Origin: Crossaster papposus
Taxonomy: Eukaryota > Echinodermata > Asteroidea > Velatida > Solasteridae
Assembly: GCA_037893245.1 (NCBI GenBank)
Contig: JBAIAA010000653.1
Coordinates: 868,001 to 932,000 of the forward strand
Reading direction: 5' to 3'
DNA length: 64,000 nt
In this document: piece after piece, positions 1-8,170 of the stretch
Layout of the letters: each line of letters begins with the position of its first letter
Numbering within the stretch: position 1 is the first letter of the stretch
The notes under the pieces: generated by a model
The model's input: only the letters and a program-made list of their open reading frames with translations
What the model was told of the DNA's origin: nothing
The model's database searches: none
Translations under genes and position numbers: made by a program

Positions 1-1
1 C

Positions 2-565
2 TTCCAATACCTCCATAAAACATCATCCCATCCACCCCATACTTTCAAAGCGTTCATATACGGAGAAACACTCCGCTACGCTAGAAACACCAACAACTCG
101 GATGATTTCCACAACAAAGTCAAAATATTCTCAGAGAAACTAACCAAAAGAGGTTACAATTCCAATGAAATCAAAATAGCGACAACCAAAGTCTCACATG
201 CCGACCGATCGAGACTAATACACAACACAAAGGACGGAGAAAAAATAAAACAAACTCCACTTGTCTTCACTACCACCTACAACCCAGCCATAAATCACGG
301 TGATATACATCGAGCAATAAACAGACACTGGAACTTAATCGAAGGCAATCAAATACTCTCGGAACTTTTTCCGAAACCTCCATTTATTGCCTTCAAAAAA
401 GCCCAAAACATTCGGGAGAAACTAATAAGAGCTAAACTACCACAGCAGGTACAAAAACTCGAACCACTCCCAACAGACTCTGGCTTTTTCGAACAACCAT
501 TTGAACCAGACGAAACCCTCAACATATTGCTCTCCTTACTGGAGGAACAATCTGAAACCGACTAA
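2..565 (+). CDS. PLE reverse transcriptase, C-terminal part
   Basis: This open frame enters from the window edge and ends at TAA 563-565. It matches the last 188 residues of the copy C reverse transcriptase, beginning after the YRDD catalytic motif. It includes the SSHP segment near its start, the GETLRYAR segment, and the terminal stretch ending AKL that PLE reverse transcriptases carry after the thumb. Canonical PLEs continue from there into a Cys-rich linker and a GIY-YIG nuclease, but this frame stops about 40 residues later. Whether the missing upstream part is intact cannot be seen. Confidence 0.85.
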   Translation, partial: FQYLHKTSSHPPHTFKAFIYGETLRYARNTNNSDDFHNKVKIFSEKLTKRGYNSNEIKIATTKVSHADRSRLIHNTKDGEKIKQTPLVFTTTYNPAINHGDIHRAINRHWNLIEGNQILSELFPKPPFIAFKKAQNIREKLIRAKLPQQVQKLEPLPTDSGFFEQPFEPDETLNILLSLLEEQSETD

Positions 566-940
566 CAAACATATGGCTTAAACCACAAACTTACATGATT
601 GGAATATACCCAATCCCAACCACAACCTCTCTGCGAGTCAGCCCATCGATTCTTTTTTTGAATCACCCATTTGCAACTGACGAGTACCATGGCTAGGTAC
701 GAAAGCATGCTATTGCTATCAAGAGGATTTGCAAACATAATCCTCTGCTCGCTCCCTTAATCACATTTGATTATCCATCCAACTGAAGTCATTCAATCTC
801 ATTATGTCCACCCAATATACATTTATTTTGGACATAACCGGCAAAGACTATATCATGCTTAAAATCCATTTTAAGCCATAACAAGTCAAGAGAAAGGGTG
901 TGTCACTGAATGGGATAGTGCCATCTCATTTCTAAAATCT
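566..940 (+). other. PLE 3' noncoding region, copy A
   Basis: These 375 bases hold no ORF but many inverted repeats in series. There is a 5-bp stem with a T7 loop (GATTC/GAATC, about 645-665), the hammerhead ribozyme (673-716), a 7-bp hairpin (723-729 with 739-745), an 8-bp inverted repeat TTATGTCC/GGACATAA (about 802-837) and a 9-bp near-palindrome GCTTAAAAT-CC-ATTTTAAGC (857-876). The same structures occur in copies B (3542-3916) and C (7799-8170). Structured 3' RNA of this kind could serve as the template recognition site for the reverse transcriptase; that role is inferred. Confidence 0.7.
673..716 (+). ncRNA. Hammerhead ribozyme (type I), PLE copy A
   Basis: All invariant core positions are present. 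CTGACGA lies at 677-683. Stem II is GTACC 684-688 paired with GGTAC 696-700 around loop ATGGCTA. GAA 701-703 follows, then A704 pairing with T711, and the cleavage-site base A712. Stem III is the very short palindrome A-GC-AT-GC-T. Stem I pairs GCAA 673-676 with TTGC 713-716. Predicted self-cleavage is after 712. Short stem III hammerheads are known from PLEs and related retroelements, where the near-absent stem III favours dimeric activity. Activity here is inferred from the conserved core. Confidence 0.85.
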
Positions 941-951
941 TATTTCTCAAA

Positions 952-1593
952 ATGTCTAAACTCAGCAAATCATCATCTAAGAAAAGCAAGTCCCGCCGGT
1001 CGCCACCATCACCCACCAGTTCAACTTCATCCAGCATCCCATGCGGACAACGGTCTCCCTTTCCAAGCGACGATGAATCACTTCTCCTCTCCTGCGAACT
1101 AGATTTAGGCCCATCTATATCAACAACCAAACCAACCACGATCTCGCACAAACTCTCCGAGGAAAAATTCAAACAGGTGAAATTCCTAGCAGAAAAAGTC
1201 AACACTTTGACAACTGCCAAGGAACACATCACCCGCCAAATACGGCTCCTTTCCCGGTCAATCGAGACGAACACACCACCATCCTATATCACGGTAACCA
1301 TACGGCCACCACACCCACATCGATCTCTGAAATTTCAGACTTCGTTCCAGGATCGTTGGAGCAATCTCCAGAGAAGGACATCGTTGCTGTTCACAAGAAT
1401 CACGCTGGAGGAGTACAAACACCAACTGCCAATCACCGAGGACCAGCTCACCAACGCCATACGCTCAGCACAAGAAAAACTTGCTGAAGATTTCCAGGGT
1501 CTAGACCACTCTACCGCTCAAAAGCTCCTGAGCTTCTTCACAAGACCCAGCTATCTACCCAACAAAGGCATCAAGAGAAAACGACAACCCTAA
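952..1593 (+). CDS. PLE ORF1 protein, function unknown
   Basis: The product is 213 aa with an ATG start. The first 20 residues are Ser/Lys/Arg-rich, and a Ser/Pro-rich stretch follows to about 45. An acidic patch lies near 40-50. Residues about 70-105 are helical and Lys/Glu/Leu-rich with coiled-coil potential. A middle region with PPHPHRS follows, and the C-terminus ends in a basic cluster (KGIKRKRQP) resembling a nuclear localisation signal. I recognise no enzyme domain. Some endonuclease-lacking PLEs have an upstream ORF, and a nucleic-acid-binding or multimerising role is plausible but inferred. The stop is followed 29 nt later by a histone-like stem-loop. Confidence 0.8.
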   Translation: MSKLSKSSSKKSKSRRSPPSPTSSTSSSIPCGQRSPFPSDDESLLLSCELDLGPSISTTKPTTISHKLSEEKFKQVKFLAEKVNTLTTAKEHITRQIRLLSRSIETNTPPSYITVTIRPPHPHRSLKFQTSFQDRWSNLQRRTSLLFTRITLEEYKHQLPITEDQLTNAIRSAQEKLAEDFQGLDHSTAQKLLSFFTRPSYLPNKGIKRKRQP

Positions 1594-1622
1594 GTCGATC
1601 TCTAAACACTACAAAACCAAAC

Positions 1623-1660
1623 AGTCCTTCTCAGGACTACCACACCTTCTCAAAAGAGAG
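1623..1660 (+). terminator. Histone-type mRNA 3' end signal after PLE ORF1 (copy B)
   Basis: A perfect 6-bp stem AGTCCT/AGGACT (1623-1628 with 1633-1638) encloses a TCTC loop. It is followed by ACCACA and, 13 nt after the stem, by the purine element AAAAGAGAG (1652-1660). It is preceded by AAAACCAAAC. The H1 genes in this window have the same plan: AAAACCAAAAC, 6-bp stem, TTTC loop, then AAAAGAGA 11 nt after the stem. Stop-to-stem spacing is also alike (29 versus 32 nt). Stem size, G at stem position 2, and U at loop positions 1 and 3 fit stem-loop binding protein and U7 snRNA rules. Use in 3' end cleavage is inferred. AATAAA motifs at 1688 and 1701 offer an alternative poly(A) route. Confidence 0.65.
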
Positions 1661-1682
1661 AAATCCGTAACTTTGCCCCTAC

Positions 1683-1689
1683 TATAAAA
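1683..1689 (+). promoter_or_regulatory. TATA-like box upstream of PLE ORF2 (copy B)
   Basis: TATAAAA lies 73 nt before the ORF2 ATG at 1762 and 23 nt after the histone-like purine element. It could place a start site near 1714 and give ORF2 its own transcript. The stretch is AT-rich and also contains AATAAA, so the motif may equally be part of a poly(A) region. Confidence 0.35.
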
Positions 1690-1761
1690 TAAAGATAATA
1701 AATAAACTGGAATATAACTCATCCCATATTATCTGTTATATCCAAACCATAAATCTTTACC

Positions 1762-3541
1762 ATGGCAAAAAGGAAATTCAACCAAAAAACAAAGAGATCA
1801 CTTAGCCAATCGAAATCTCACCGTTTCTCGAACAAATGCAAATCGAAAACCAAACGAGCTAACTCCAATCATTTGCGCTCACTAGCAGAACAAAGTAATT
1901 CCTTCATAACAAACCTATCCAAAGCAACACTATCGCAAACCGAAATAATTGCTTTAGGAAAAGGTTTAAACTTTGTACCTACTCCTGCTAAACCAAACCG
2001 CAAAACACTTGTAAGTGAAATAAATACCTTCAATCGAAGACTAAGAATTACATTCTTAATGCAAAATAAACACTCCAAAAACCATCCCTTCAAATCACCA
2101 TCTAACTGGCAACCCATATCATCCCCTAGTGCAACACTAGAAGAATACTTGGAAGCCACTAAATTCGAACTGGCCCACATCAGGCTAAGGAATCGGCAAA
2201 AAAACATAACCACGCAGGATTTATCCGCCATAAACAAACTCAAAAACAATCCCGAAAATACACAAAACGCCACCACCGGCAGAACCTTTTGTTGGACGTC
2301 CAATTATAAGTGGTTGTACTAGCCCTACGGCAAAAATTTCAGAATACATAGACTACTTCCTTCTTCCCATAGCAACCGCGCAACCCACATATGTCCGCGA
2401 CACAGCAGACATTTTGCGCAAACTGGAAGAAAGACAATTTTCACAAAATGTCCTAATCACAAGTATAGATGTCGTTTCTATGTACACAAATATCCGACAG
2501 ACGGAAGCAATCCAATGTGTTTGCAATGCCCTCGAAAACACAAACCATAACTATCAAATCACAAAACCACCTTCAGCCTACATCCAAAAACTTCTGGAAC
2601 TCATCCTTGGTCGCAACTGCTTCCAATTCGGAAATAAGTTCTTTCTCCAGAAAATTGGTTGTGCAATGGGCTCCACAGCAAGCCCTGAAATTTGTGACAT
2701 CACCCTACACGACTTCGAAAACAAAATAATCCAAAAAGCGAATAACATCCTTACATGGTGGCGCTATAGAGACGACATATTGGTCATCTACAACGGAACT
2801 CTAAACGAATTCCAAAATCTCATTACAGAGATAAACCAGATGCACCCAACTCTAAAATTCACATACGAAGCCTCTGAATCATCAATCAACTACCTTGACT
2901 TAACCATATTTAAAGGAGACCGTTTCCATAAAACAGGAATCCTAGACACCAAAGTCTACACAAAACCAACGGAAACCTTCCAATACCTCCATAAAACATC
3001 ATCCCATCCACCCCATACTTTCAAAGCGTTCATATACGGAGAAACACTCCGCTACGCTAGAAACACCAACAACCCGGATGATTTCCACAACAAAGTCAAA
3101 ATATTCTCAGAGAAACTAACCAAAAGAGGTTACAATTCCAATGAAATCAAAATAGCGACAACCAAAGTCTCACATGCCGACCGATCGAGACTAATACACA
3201 ACACAAAGGACGGAGAAAAAATAAAACAAACTCCACTTGTCTTCACTACCACCTACAACCCAGCCATAAATCACGGTGATATACATCGAGCAATAAACAG
3301 ACACTGGAACTTAATCGAAGGCAATCAAATACTCTCGGAACTTTTTCCGAAACCTCCATTTATTGCCTTCAAAAAAGCCCAAAACATTCGGGAGAAACTA
3401 ATAAGAGCTAAACTACCACAGCAGGTACAAAAACTCGAACCACTCCCAACAGACTCTGGCTTTTTCGAACAACCATTTGAACCAGACGAAACCCTCAACA
3501 TATTGCTCTCCTTACTGGAGGAACAATCTGAAACCGACTAA
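1762..3541 (+). pseudogene. PLE reverse transcriptase ORF2, copy B (internal deletion)
   Basis: The frame opens at ATG 1762 with a Lys/Arg-rich N-terminus that is intact here, unlike in copy C. Compared with copy C, 257 bp are missing between 2253 and 2254 (copy C about 6254-6510), which removes about 86 codons up to the LPKIHK motif and shifts the frame, so translation stops at 2320-2322. The original frame resumes and is open to TAA 3541. It keeps RPIISG, the SIDVVSMYTNI motif A, GCAMGS motif B and the YRDD catalytic motif. Short CC/CCC homology at the junction suggests end joining. No GIY-YIG nuclease follows. This copy could not make active enzyme. Confidence 0.88.
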
Positions 3542-3916
3542 CAAACATATGGCTTAAACCACAAACTTACATGATTGGAATATACCCAATCCCAACCACA
3601 ACCTCTCTGCGAGTCAGCCCATCGATTCTTTTTTTGAATCACCCATTTGCAACTGACGAGTACCATGGCTAGGTACGAAAGCATGCTATTGCTATCAAGA
3701 GGATTTGCAAACATAATCCTCTGCTCGCTCCCTTAATCACATTTGATTATCCATCCAACTGAAGTCATTCAATCTCATTATGTCCACCCAATATACATTT
3801 ATTTTGGACATAACCGGCAAAGACTATATCATGCTTAAAATCCATTTTAAGCCATAACAAGTCAAGAGAAAGGGTGTGTCACTGAATGGGATAGTGCCAT
3901 CTCATTTCTAAAATCT
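3542..3916 (+). other. PLE 3' noncoding region, copy B
   Basis: This region matches the copy A 3' region, with the same hairpins and one hammerhead ribozyme. It ends in aaaatct at 3916, after which the sequence differs from the A-B junction. Confidence 0.7.
3649..3692 (+). ncRNA. Hammerhead ribozyme (type I), PLE copy B
   Basis: The core CTGACGA (3653-3659), 5-bp stem II, GAAA and short palindromic stem III are unchanged from copy A. Predicted cleavage is after 3688. Confidence 0.85.
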
Positions 3917-4207
3917 ATGTTTAATACTCCTTATTCTCATACAGAGATATTGTGGGTCGATGGCAACCAAAAACTGCCCGAGAATACCGTTCTTGAGTAA
4001 CAAGCGAGGTATCTTCAGGTTGCACCCATCTCTAACCATACGTACTTCTTAGTACATCCATAGACTTGTGAAAATCAGTCTGCCACCCACGAGACAAAAA
4101 CACCACACCTATTCGGAAAACCGACAATCATATTTCCGCATACGGAAAATATAACATGTATTTGTGACTATCCACAAAAAATAAACACCATTTATCTGGT
4201 ATCTACG

Positions 4208-4464
4208 GTAAAAAGACGCATAAATTATCCACATACGGATAAACTTAACCCCCTTTTTACACTATACAACTCACACAAATAAACAAATACCCACGGATTT
4301 AACCCAAGAACTTCATCTTTATTTTGTTACCACACAAATAAACAAACATCATGTTATTTCTGATGTTTTCAGTAAAAAGACGCATAAATTATCCACAAAC
4401 GGAGAAACCCTACCCTTTTTACACTATACAAATCAAAACAAAACAAATACCCACATATTTAACC
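4208..4464 (+). repeat. Direct repeat pair in PLE upstream region
   Basis: Two copies of a roughly 95-bp segment, 4208-4304 and 4372-4464, share a start at gtaaaaagacgcataaatta. They also share downstream blocks (ctttttacactatacaa, acaaatacccac, atttaacc) with a few substitutions and indels. Subterminal direct repeats are common in retroelement 5' regions; a role as regulatory repeats is inferred. Confidence 0.75.
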
Positions 4465-4908
4465 ACCAAAAATTTGGCCTCCCAAAAAAACTAGAAATAA
4501 ATCTCTACATCAAATGGTACAACAAAAATAAAACCCATAATGGAATAAAAAAAGTACCATCTCCACATAAAATATACAATCGTATAAACAAATTAAAGAA
4601 ACTAATCTACGGAACACAACGTGTTTCTCCAACACCGCACACGGTGGGAATATAGTTTCTTACACAAACAACTACCAAATAAAAGAGAATAAAAATATCT
4701 AAAAGCCCACATCATTTTCAACTATTTTCCAACAAGGAAAATAGCTAAAAACGGCTTTTCAAACTAAAAAAGAAACACACCTTGGCCCAAAAATCCACTA
4801 CCCAAGTTTTTCCGCACCACTACCACCTCATTGAACAATGACTATTCCCAACACCATGCAAACTACGGCTCGAATCATATTGTTCATCCTACGTCCGCAA
4901 ACCGTGCG

Positions 4909-4914
4909 TATATA
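4909..4914 (+). promoter_or_regulatory. TATA-like box for PLE ORF1 transcript (copy C)
   Basis: TATATA lies 42 nt before the ORF1 ATG. The base 31 nt after its first T is 4940, exactly the point where copies B and C start to share sequence. That agreement supports a transcription start at about 4940 and explains the copy B 5' end as a copy of that transcript. Confidence 0.5.
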
Positions 4915-4950
4915 CTCCGAGAAAATACCCACAAACCATTATTTCTCAAA

Positions 4951-5592
4951 ATGTCTAAACTCAGCAAATCATCATCTAAGAAAAGCAAGTCCCGCCGGTC
5001 GCCACCATCACCCACCAGTTCAACTTCATCCAGCATCCCATGCGGACAACGGTCTCCCTTTCCAAGCGACGATGAATCACTTCTCCTCTCCTGCGAACTA
5101 GATTTAGGCCCATCTATATCAACAACCAAACCAACCACGATCTCGCACAAACTCTCCGAGGAAAAATTCAAACAGGTGAAATTCCTAGCAGAAAAAGTCA
5201 ACACTTTGACAACTGCCAAGGAACACATCACCCGCCAAATACGGCTCCTTTCCCGGTCAATCGAGACGAACACACCACCATCCTATATCACGGTAACCAT
5301 ACGGCCACCACACCCACATCGATCTCTGAAATTTCAGACTTCGTTCCAGGATCGTTGGAGCAATCTCCAGAGAAGGACATCGTTACTGTTCACAAGAATC
5401 ACGCTGGAGGAGTACAAACACCAACTGCCAATCACCGAGGACCAGCTCACCAACGCCATACGCTCAGCACAAGAAAAACTTGCTGAAGATTTCCAGGGTC
5501 TAGACCACTCTACCGCTCAAAAACTCCTGAGCTTCTTCACAAGACCCAGCTATCTACCCAACAAAGGCATCAAGAGAAAACGACAACCCTAA
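4951..5592 (+). CDS. PLE ORF1 protein, function unknown
   Basis: The 213-aa product is the same as that of copy B; only silent changes were noticed, such as those near 5385 and 5521. ATG 4951 is chosen because it is shared with copy B and lies just after the predicted transcription start. The frame is open further upstream to a TTG at 4831, but that stretch is absent from copy B and crosses the TATATA box. A basic Ser-rich N-terminus, a possible coiled coil and a C-terminal basic cluster are visible. Identity between copies in a long ORF suggests recent spread or constraint. Confidence 0.8.
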   Translation: MSKLSKSSSKKSKSRRSPPSPTSSTSSSIPCGQRSPFPSDDESLLLSCELDLGPSISTTKPTTISHKLSEEKFKQVKFLAEKVNTLTTAKEHITRQIRLLSRSIETNTPPSYITVTIRPPHPHRSLKFQTSFQDRWSNLQRRTSLLFTRITLEEYKHQLPITEDQLTNAIRSAQEKLAEDFQGLDHSTAQKLLSFFTRPSYLPNKGIKRKRQP

Positions 5593-5621
5593 GTCGATCT
5601 CTAAACACTACAAAACCAAAC

Positions 5622-5659
5622 AGTCCTTCTCAGGACTACCACACCTTCTCAAAAGAGAG
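5622..5659 (+). terminator. Histone-type mRNA 3' end signal after PLE ORF1 (copy C)
   Basis: The stem AGTCCT/AGGACT (5622-5627 with 5632-5637), loop TCTC and AAAAGAGAG (5651-5659) are identical to copy B. The signal begins 29 nt after the ORF1 stop. Confidence 0.65.
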
Positions 5660-5681
5660 AAATCCGTAACTTTGCCCCTAC

Positions 5682-5688
5682 TATAAAA
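5682..5688 (+). promoter_or_regulatory. TATA-like box upstream of PLE ORF2 (copy C)
   Basis: TATAAAA lies 73 nt before the ORF2 ATG at 5761, in the same arrangement as copy B. Confidence 0.35.
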
Positions 5689-5760
5689 TAAAGATAATAA
5701 ATAAACTGGAATATAACTCATCCCATATTATCTGTTATATCCAAACCATAAATCTTTACC

Positions 5761-7798
5761 ATGGCAAAAAGGAAATTCAACCAAAAAAACAAAGAGATCA
5801 CTTAGCCAATCAAAATCTCACCGTTTCTCGAACAAATGCAAATCGAAAACCAAACGAGCTAACTCCAATCATTTGCGCTCACTAGCAGAACAAAGTAATT
5901 CCTTCATAACAAACCTATCCAAAGCAACACTATCGCAAACCGAAATAATTGCTTTAGGAAAAGGTTTAAACTTTGTACCTACTCCTGCTAAACCAAACCG
6001 CAAAACACTTGTAAGTGACATAAATACCTTCAATCGAAGACTAAGAATTACATTCTTAATGCGAAATAAACACTCCAAAAACCATCCCTTCAAATCACCA
6101 TCTAACTGGCAACCCATATCATCCCCTAGTGCAACACTAGAAGAATACTTGGAAGCCACTAAATTCGAACTGGCCCACATCAGGCTAAGGAATCGGCAAA
6201 AAAACATAACCACGCAGGATTTATCCGCCATAAACAAACTCAAAAACAATCCTGACATCGTAGTCAAACCATACGACAAAGGCAGAGGCATTTGCATCAT
6301 GAACCACTCAGATTATCTACAAGTGGGTTACCAACATCTTGAGTCCCATCATTATACCCAACTGGACCAAGATATTACCCCACAAACTATTACGATGGTT
6401 CACAACACACTCATAGAAATGAGAAACAACAAACACATCGACAACGATACTCTGAAATACCTCGACCCACTTCCACAAAACTGTCAATGTCCAACCATGT
6501 ATTTTCTCCCGAAAATACACAAAACGCCACCACCGGCAGAACCTTTTGTTGGACGTCCAATTATAAGTGGTTGTACTAGCCCTACGGCAAAAATTTCAGA
6601 ATACATAGACTACTTCCTTCTTCCCATAGCAACCGCGCAACCCACATATGTCCGCGACACAGCAGACATTTTGCGCAAACTGGAAGAAAGACAATTTTCA
6701 CAAAATGTCCTAATCACAAGTATAGATGTCGTTTCTATGTACACAAATATCCGACAGACGGAAGCAATCCAATGTGTTTGCAATGCCCTCGAAAACACAA
6801 ACCATAACTATCAAATCACAAAACCACCTTCAGCCTACATCCAAAAACTTCTGGAACTCATCCTTGGTCGCAACTGCTTCCAATTCGGAAATAAGTTCTT
6901 TCTCCAGAAAATTGGTTGTGCAATGGGCTCCACAGCAAGCCCTGAAATTTGTGACATCACCCTACACGACTTCGAAAACAAAATAATCCAAAAAGCGAAT
7001 AACATCCTTACATGGTGGCGCTATAGAGACGACATATTGGTCATCTACAACGGAACTCTAAACGAATTCCAAAATCTCATTACAGAGATAAACCAGATGC
7101 ACCCAACTCTAAAATTCACATACGAAGCCTCTGAATCATCAATCAACTACCTTGACTTAACCATATTTAAAGGAGACCGTTTCCATAAAACAGGAATCCT
7201 AGACACCAAAGTCTACACAAAACCAACGGAAACCTTCCAATACCTCCATAAAACATCATCCCATCCACCCCATACTTTCAAAGCGTTCATATACGGAGAA
7301 ACACTCCGCTACGCTAGAAACACCAACAACCCGGATGATTTCCACAACAAAGTCAAAATATTCTCAGAGAAACTAACCAAAAGAGGTTACAATTCCAATG
7401 AAATCAAAATAGCGACAACCAAAGTCTCACATGCCGACCGATCGAGACTAATACACAACACAAAGGACGGAGAAAAAATAAAACAAACTCCACTTGTCTT
7501 CACTACCACCTACAACCCAGCCATAAATCACGGTGATATACATCGAGCAATAAACAGACACTGGAACTTAATCGAAGGCAATCAAATACTCTCGGAACTT
7601 TTTCCGAAACCTCCATTTATTGCCTTCAAAAAAGCCCAAAACATTCGGGAGAAACTAATAAGAGCTAAACTACCACAGCAGGTACAAAAACTCGAACCAC
7701 TCCCAACAGACTCTGGCTTTTTCGAACAACCATTTGAACCAGACGAAACCCTCAACATATTGCTCTCCTTACTGGAGGAACAATCTGAAACCGACTAA
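5761..7798 (+). pseudogene. PLE reverse transcriptase ORF2, copy C (N-terminal frameshift)
   Basis: The ATG at 5761 matches the copy B start, but the A run at 5783-5789 has seven A's instead of six, so the frame meets TAG after 14 codons. The rest is open from about 5873 to TAA 7798 (641 residues; the undisturbed frame would be about 678). Counted from 5873, the motifs are GLNFVPTP 31-38, LPKIHK 212-217, RPIISG 228-233, motif A with catalytic Asp 283-293, GCAMGS 348-353, YRDD 384-387, SSHP 462-465, and the AKL segment ending at 600. These are diagnostic of PLE reverse transcriptases, which are related to telomerase. The chain ends 41 residues later with no GIY-YIG domain. The extra A could also be a homopolymer sequencing error. 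Confidence 0.9.
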
Positions 7799-8170
7799 CA
7801 AACATATGGCTTAAACCACAAACTTACATGATTGGAATATACCCAATCCCAACCACAACCTCTCTGCGAGTCAGCCCATCGATTCTTTTTTTGAATCACC
7901 CATTTGCAACTGACGAGTACCATGGCTAGGTACGAAAGCATGCTATTGCTATCAAGAGGATTTGCAAACATAATCCTCTGCTCGCTCCCTTAATCACATT
8001 TGATTATCCATCCAACTGAAGTCATTCAATCTCATTATGTCCACCCAATATACATTTATTTTGGACATAACCGGCAAAGACTATATCATGCTTAAAATCC
8101 ATTTTAAGCCATAACAAGTCAAGAGAAAGGGTGTGTCACTGAATGGGATAGTGCCATCTCATTTCTAAAA
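7799..8170 (+). other. PLE 3' noncoding region, copy C
   Basis: It carries the same hairpin series as copies A and B but ends at tttctaaaa, without the final tct seen in A and B, and joins the H1 spacer. Confidence 0.7.
7906..7949 (+). ncRNA. Hammerhead ribozyme (type I), PLE copy C
   Basis: The core CTGACGA begins at 7910, and stem II, GAAA and the palindromic stem III are intact. Predicted cleavage is after 7945. Confidence 0.85.

Larger units (their letters stand above)
1..940 (+). mobile_element. Penelope-like element copy A (3' part, cut by window edge)
   Basis: This is the 3' end of a PLE, holding the last part of the reverse transcriptase ORF and the whole 3' noncoding region. It aligns base for base with copy B at an offset of 2976, with very few differences, such as an NNSDD instead of NNPDD codon change near 135. 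Similarity to copy B's end stops at 940 (ending in aaaatct), where copy B begins directly, so A and B are head to tail. Tandem copies are common in PLEs. The 5' part lies outside the window. Confidence 0.88.
941..3916 (+). mobile_element. Penelope-like element copy B (deleted in RT)
   Basis: This 2976-bp head-to-tail copy consists of ORF1, spacer, ORF2 and the 3' noncoding region with ribozyme. It starts at tatttctcaaa, 11 nt before the ORF1 ATG, directly after the end of copy A. In copy C the same point (4940) lies 31 nt after a TATATA box, so the copy B 5' end coincides with a predicted transcription start. The 3' end (aaaatct, 3916) matches that of copy A. A 257-bp deletion between 2253 and 2254 kills ORF2. 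Very high identity to copy C indicates recent duplication or retrotransposition. Confidence 0.88.
3917..4939 (+). other. Noncoding region upstream of PLE copy C, likely 5' region and promoter
   Basis: This AT-rich stretch of about 1 kb lies between the end of copy B and the transcribed body of copy C, with no convincing ORF. It contains a direct repeat (4208-4304 and 4372-4464), an imperfect hairpin around 4131-4153 (ATATTTCCG/CGGAAAATAT) and a small hairpin CACCG-CACA-CGGTG (4633-4646). It ends with a TATATA box at 4909. The A-B junction lacks all of it. It is either the promoter part of a full PLE unit, lost in copy B, or host DNA that supplies a promoter; one copy cannot decide this. Confidence 0.55.
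4940..8170 (+). mobile_element. Penelope-like element copy C (frameshifted ORF2)
   Basis: This is the most complete copy, with ORF1 (4951-5592), histone-like 3' signal, TATA-like box, ORF2 with every RT motif, ribozyme and 3' region. ORF2 has one extra A near its start. The 3' end (tttctaaaa, about 8170) runs straight into the H1 array spacer at acaggaaaacgg; the A run makes the exact junction ambiguous by 4-5 bases. Bases 3917-4939 may belong to this element as its promoter region. No target-site duplication can be assigned because the left flank is another PLE copy. Confidence 0.85.

Noticed and set aside
4831-4950. 40-codon N-terminal extension of copy C ORF1
   Set aside because: It begins with TTG, crosses the TATATA box and is absent from copy B.
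5783-5790. Programmed frameshift at the A run in copy C ORF2
   Set aside because: The A AAA AAC heptamer would favour -1 slippage, but the extra base needs +1 to restore the frame. Copy B has six A's and an open frame, so a mutation or sequencing error is simpler.
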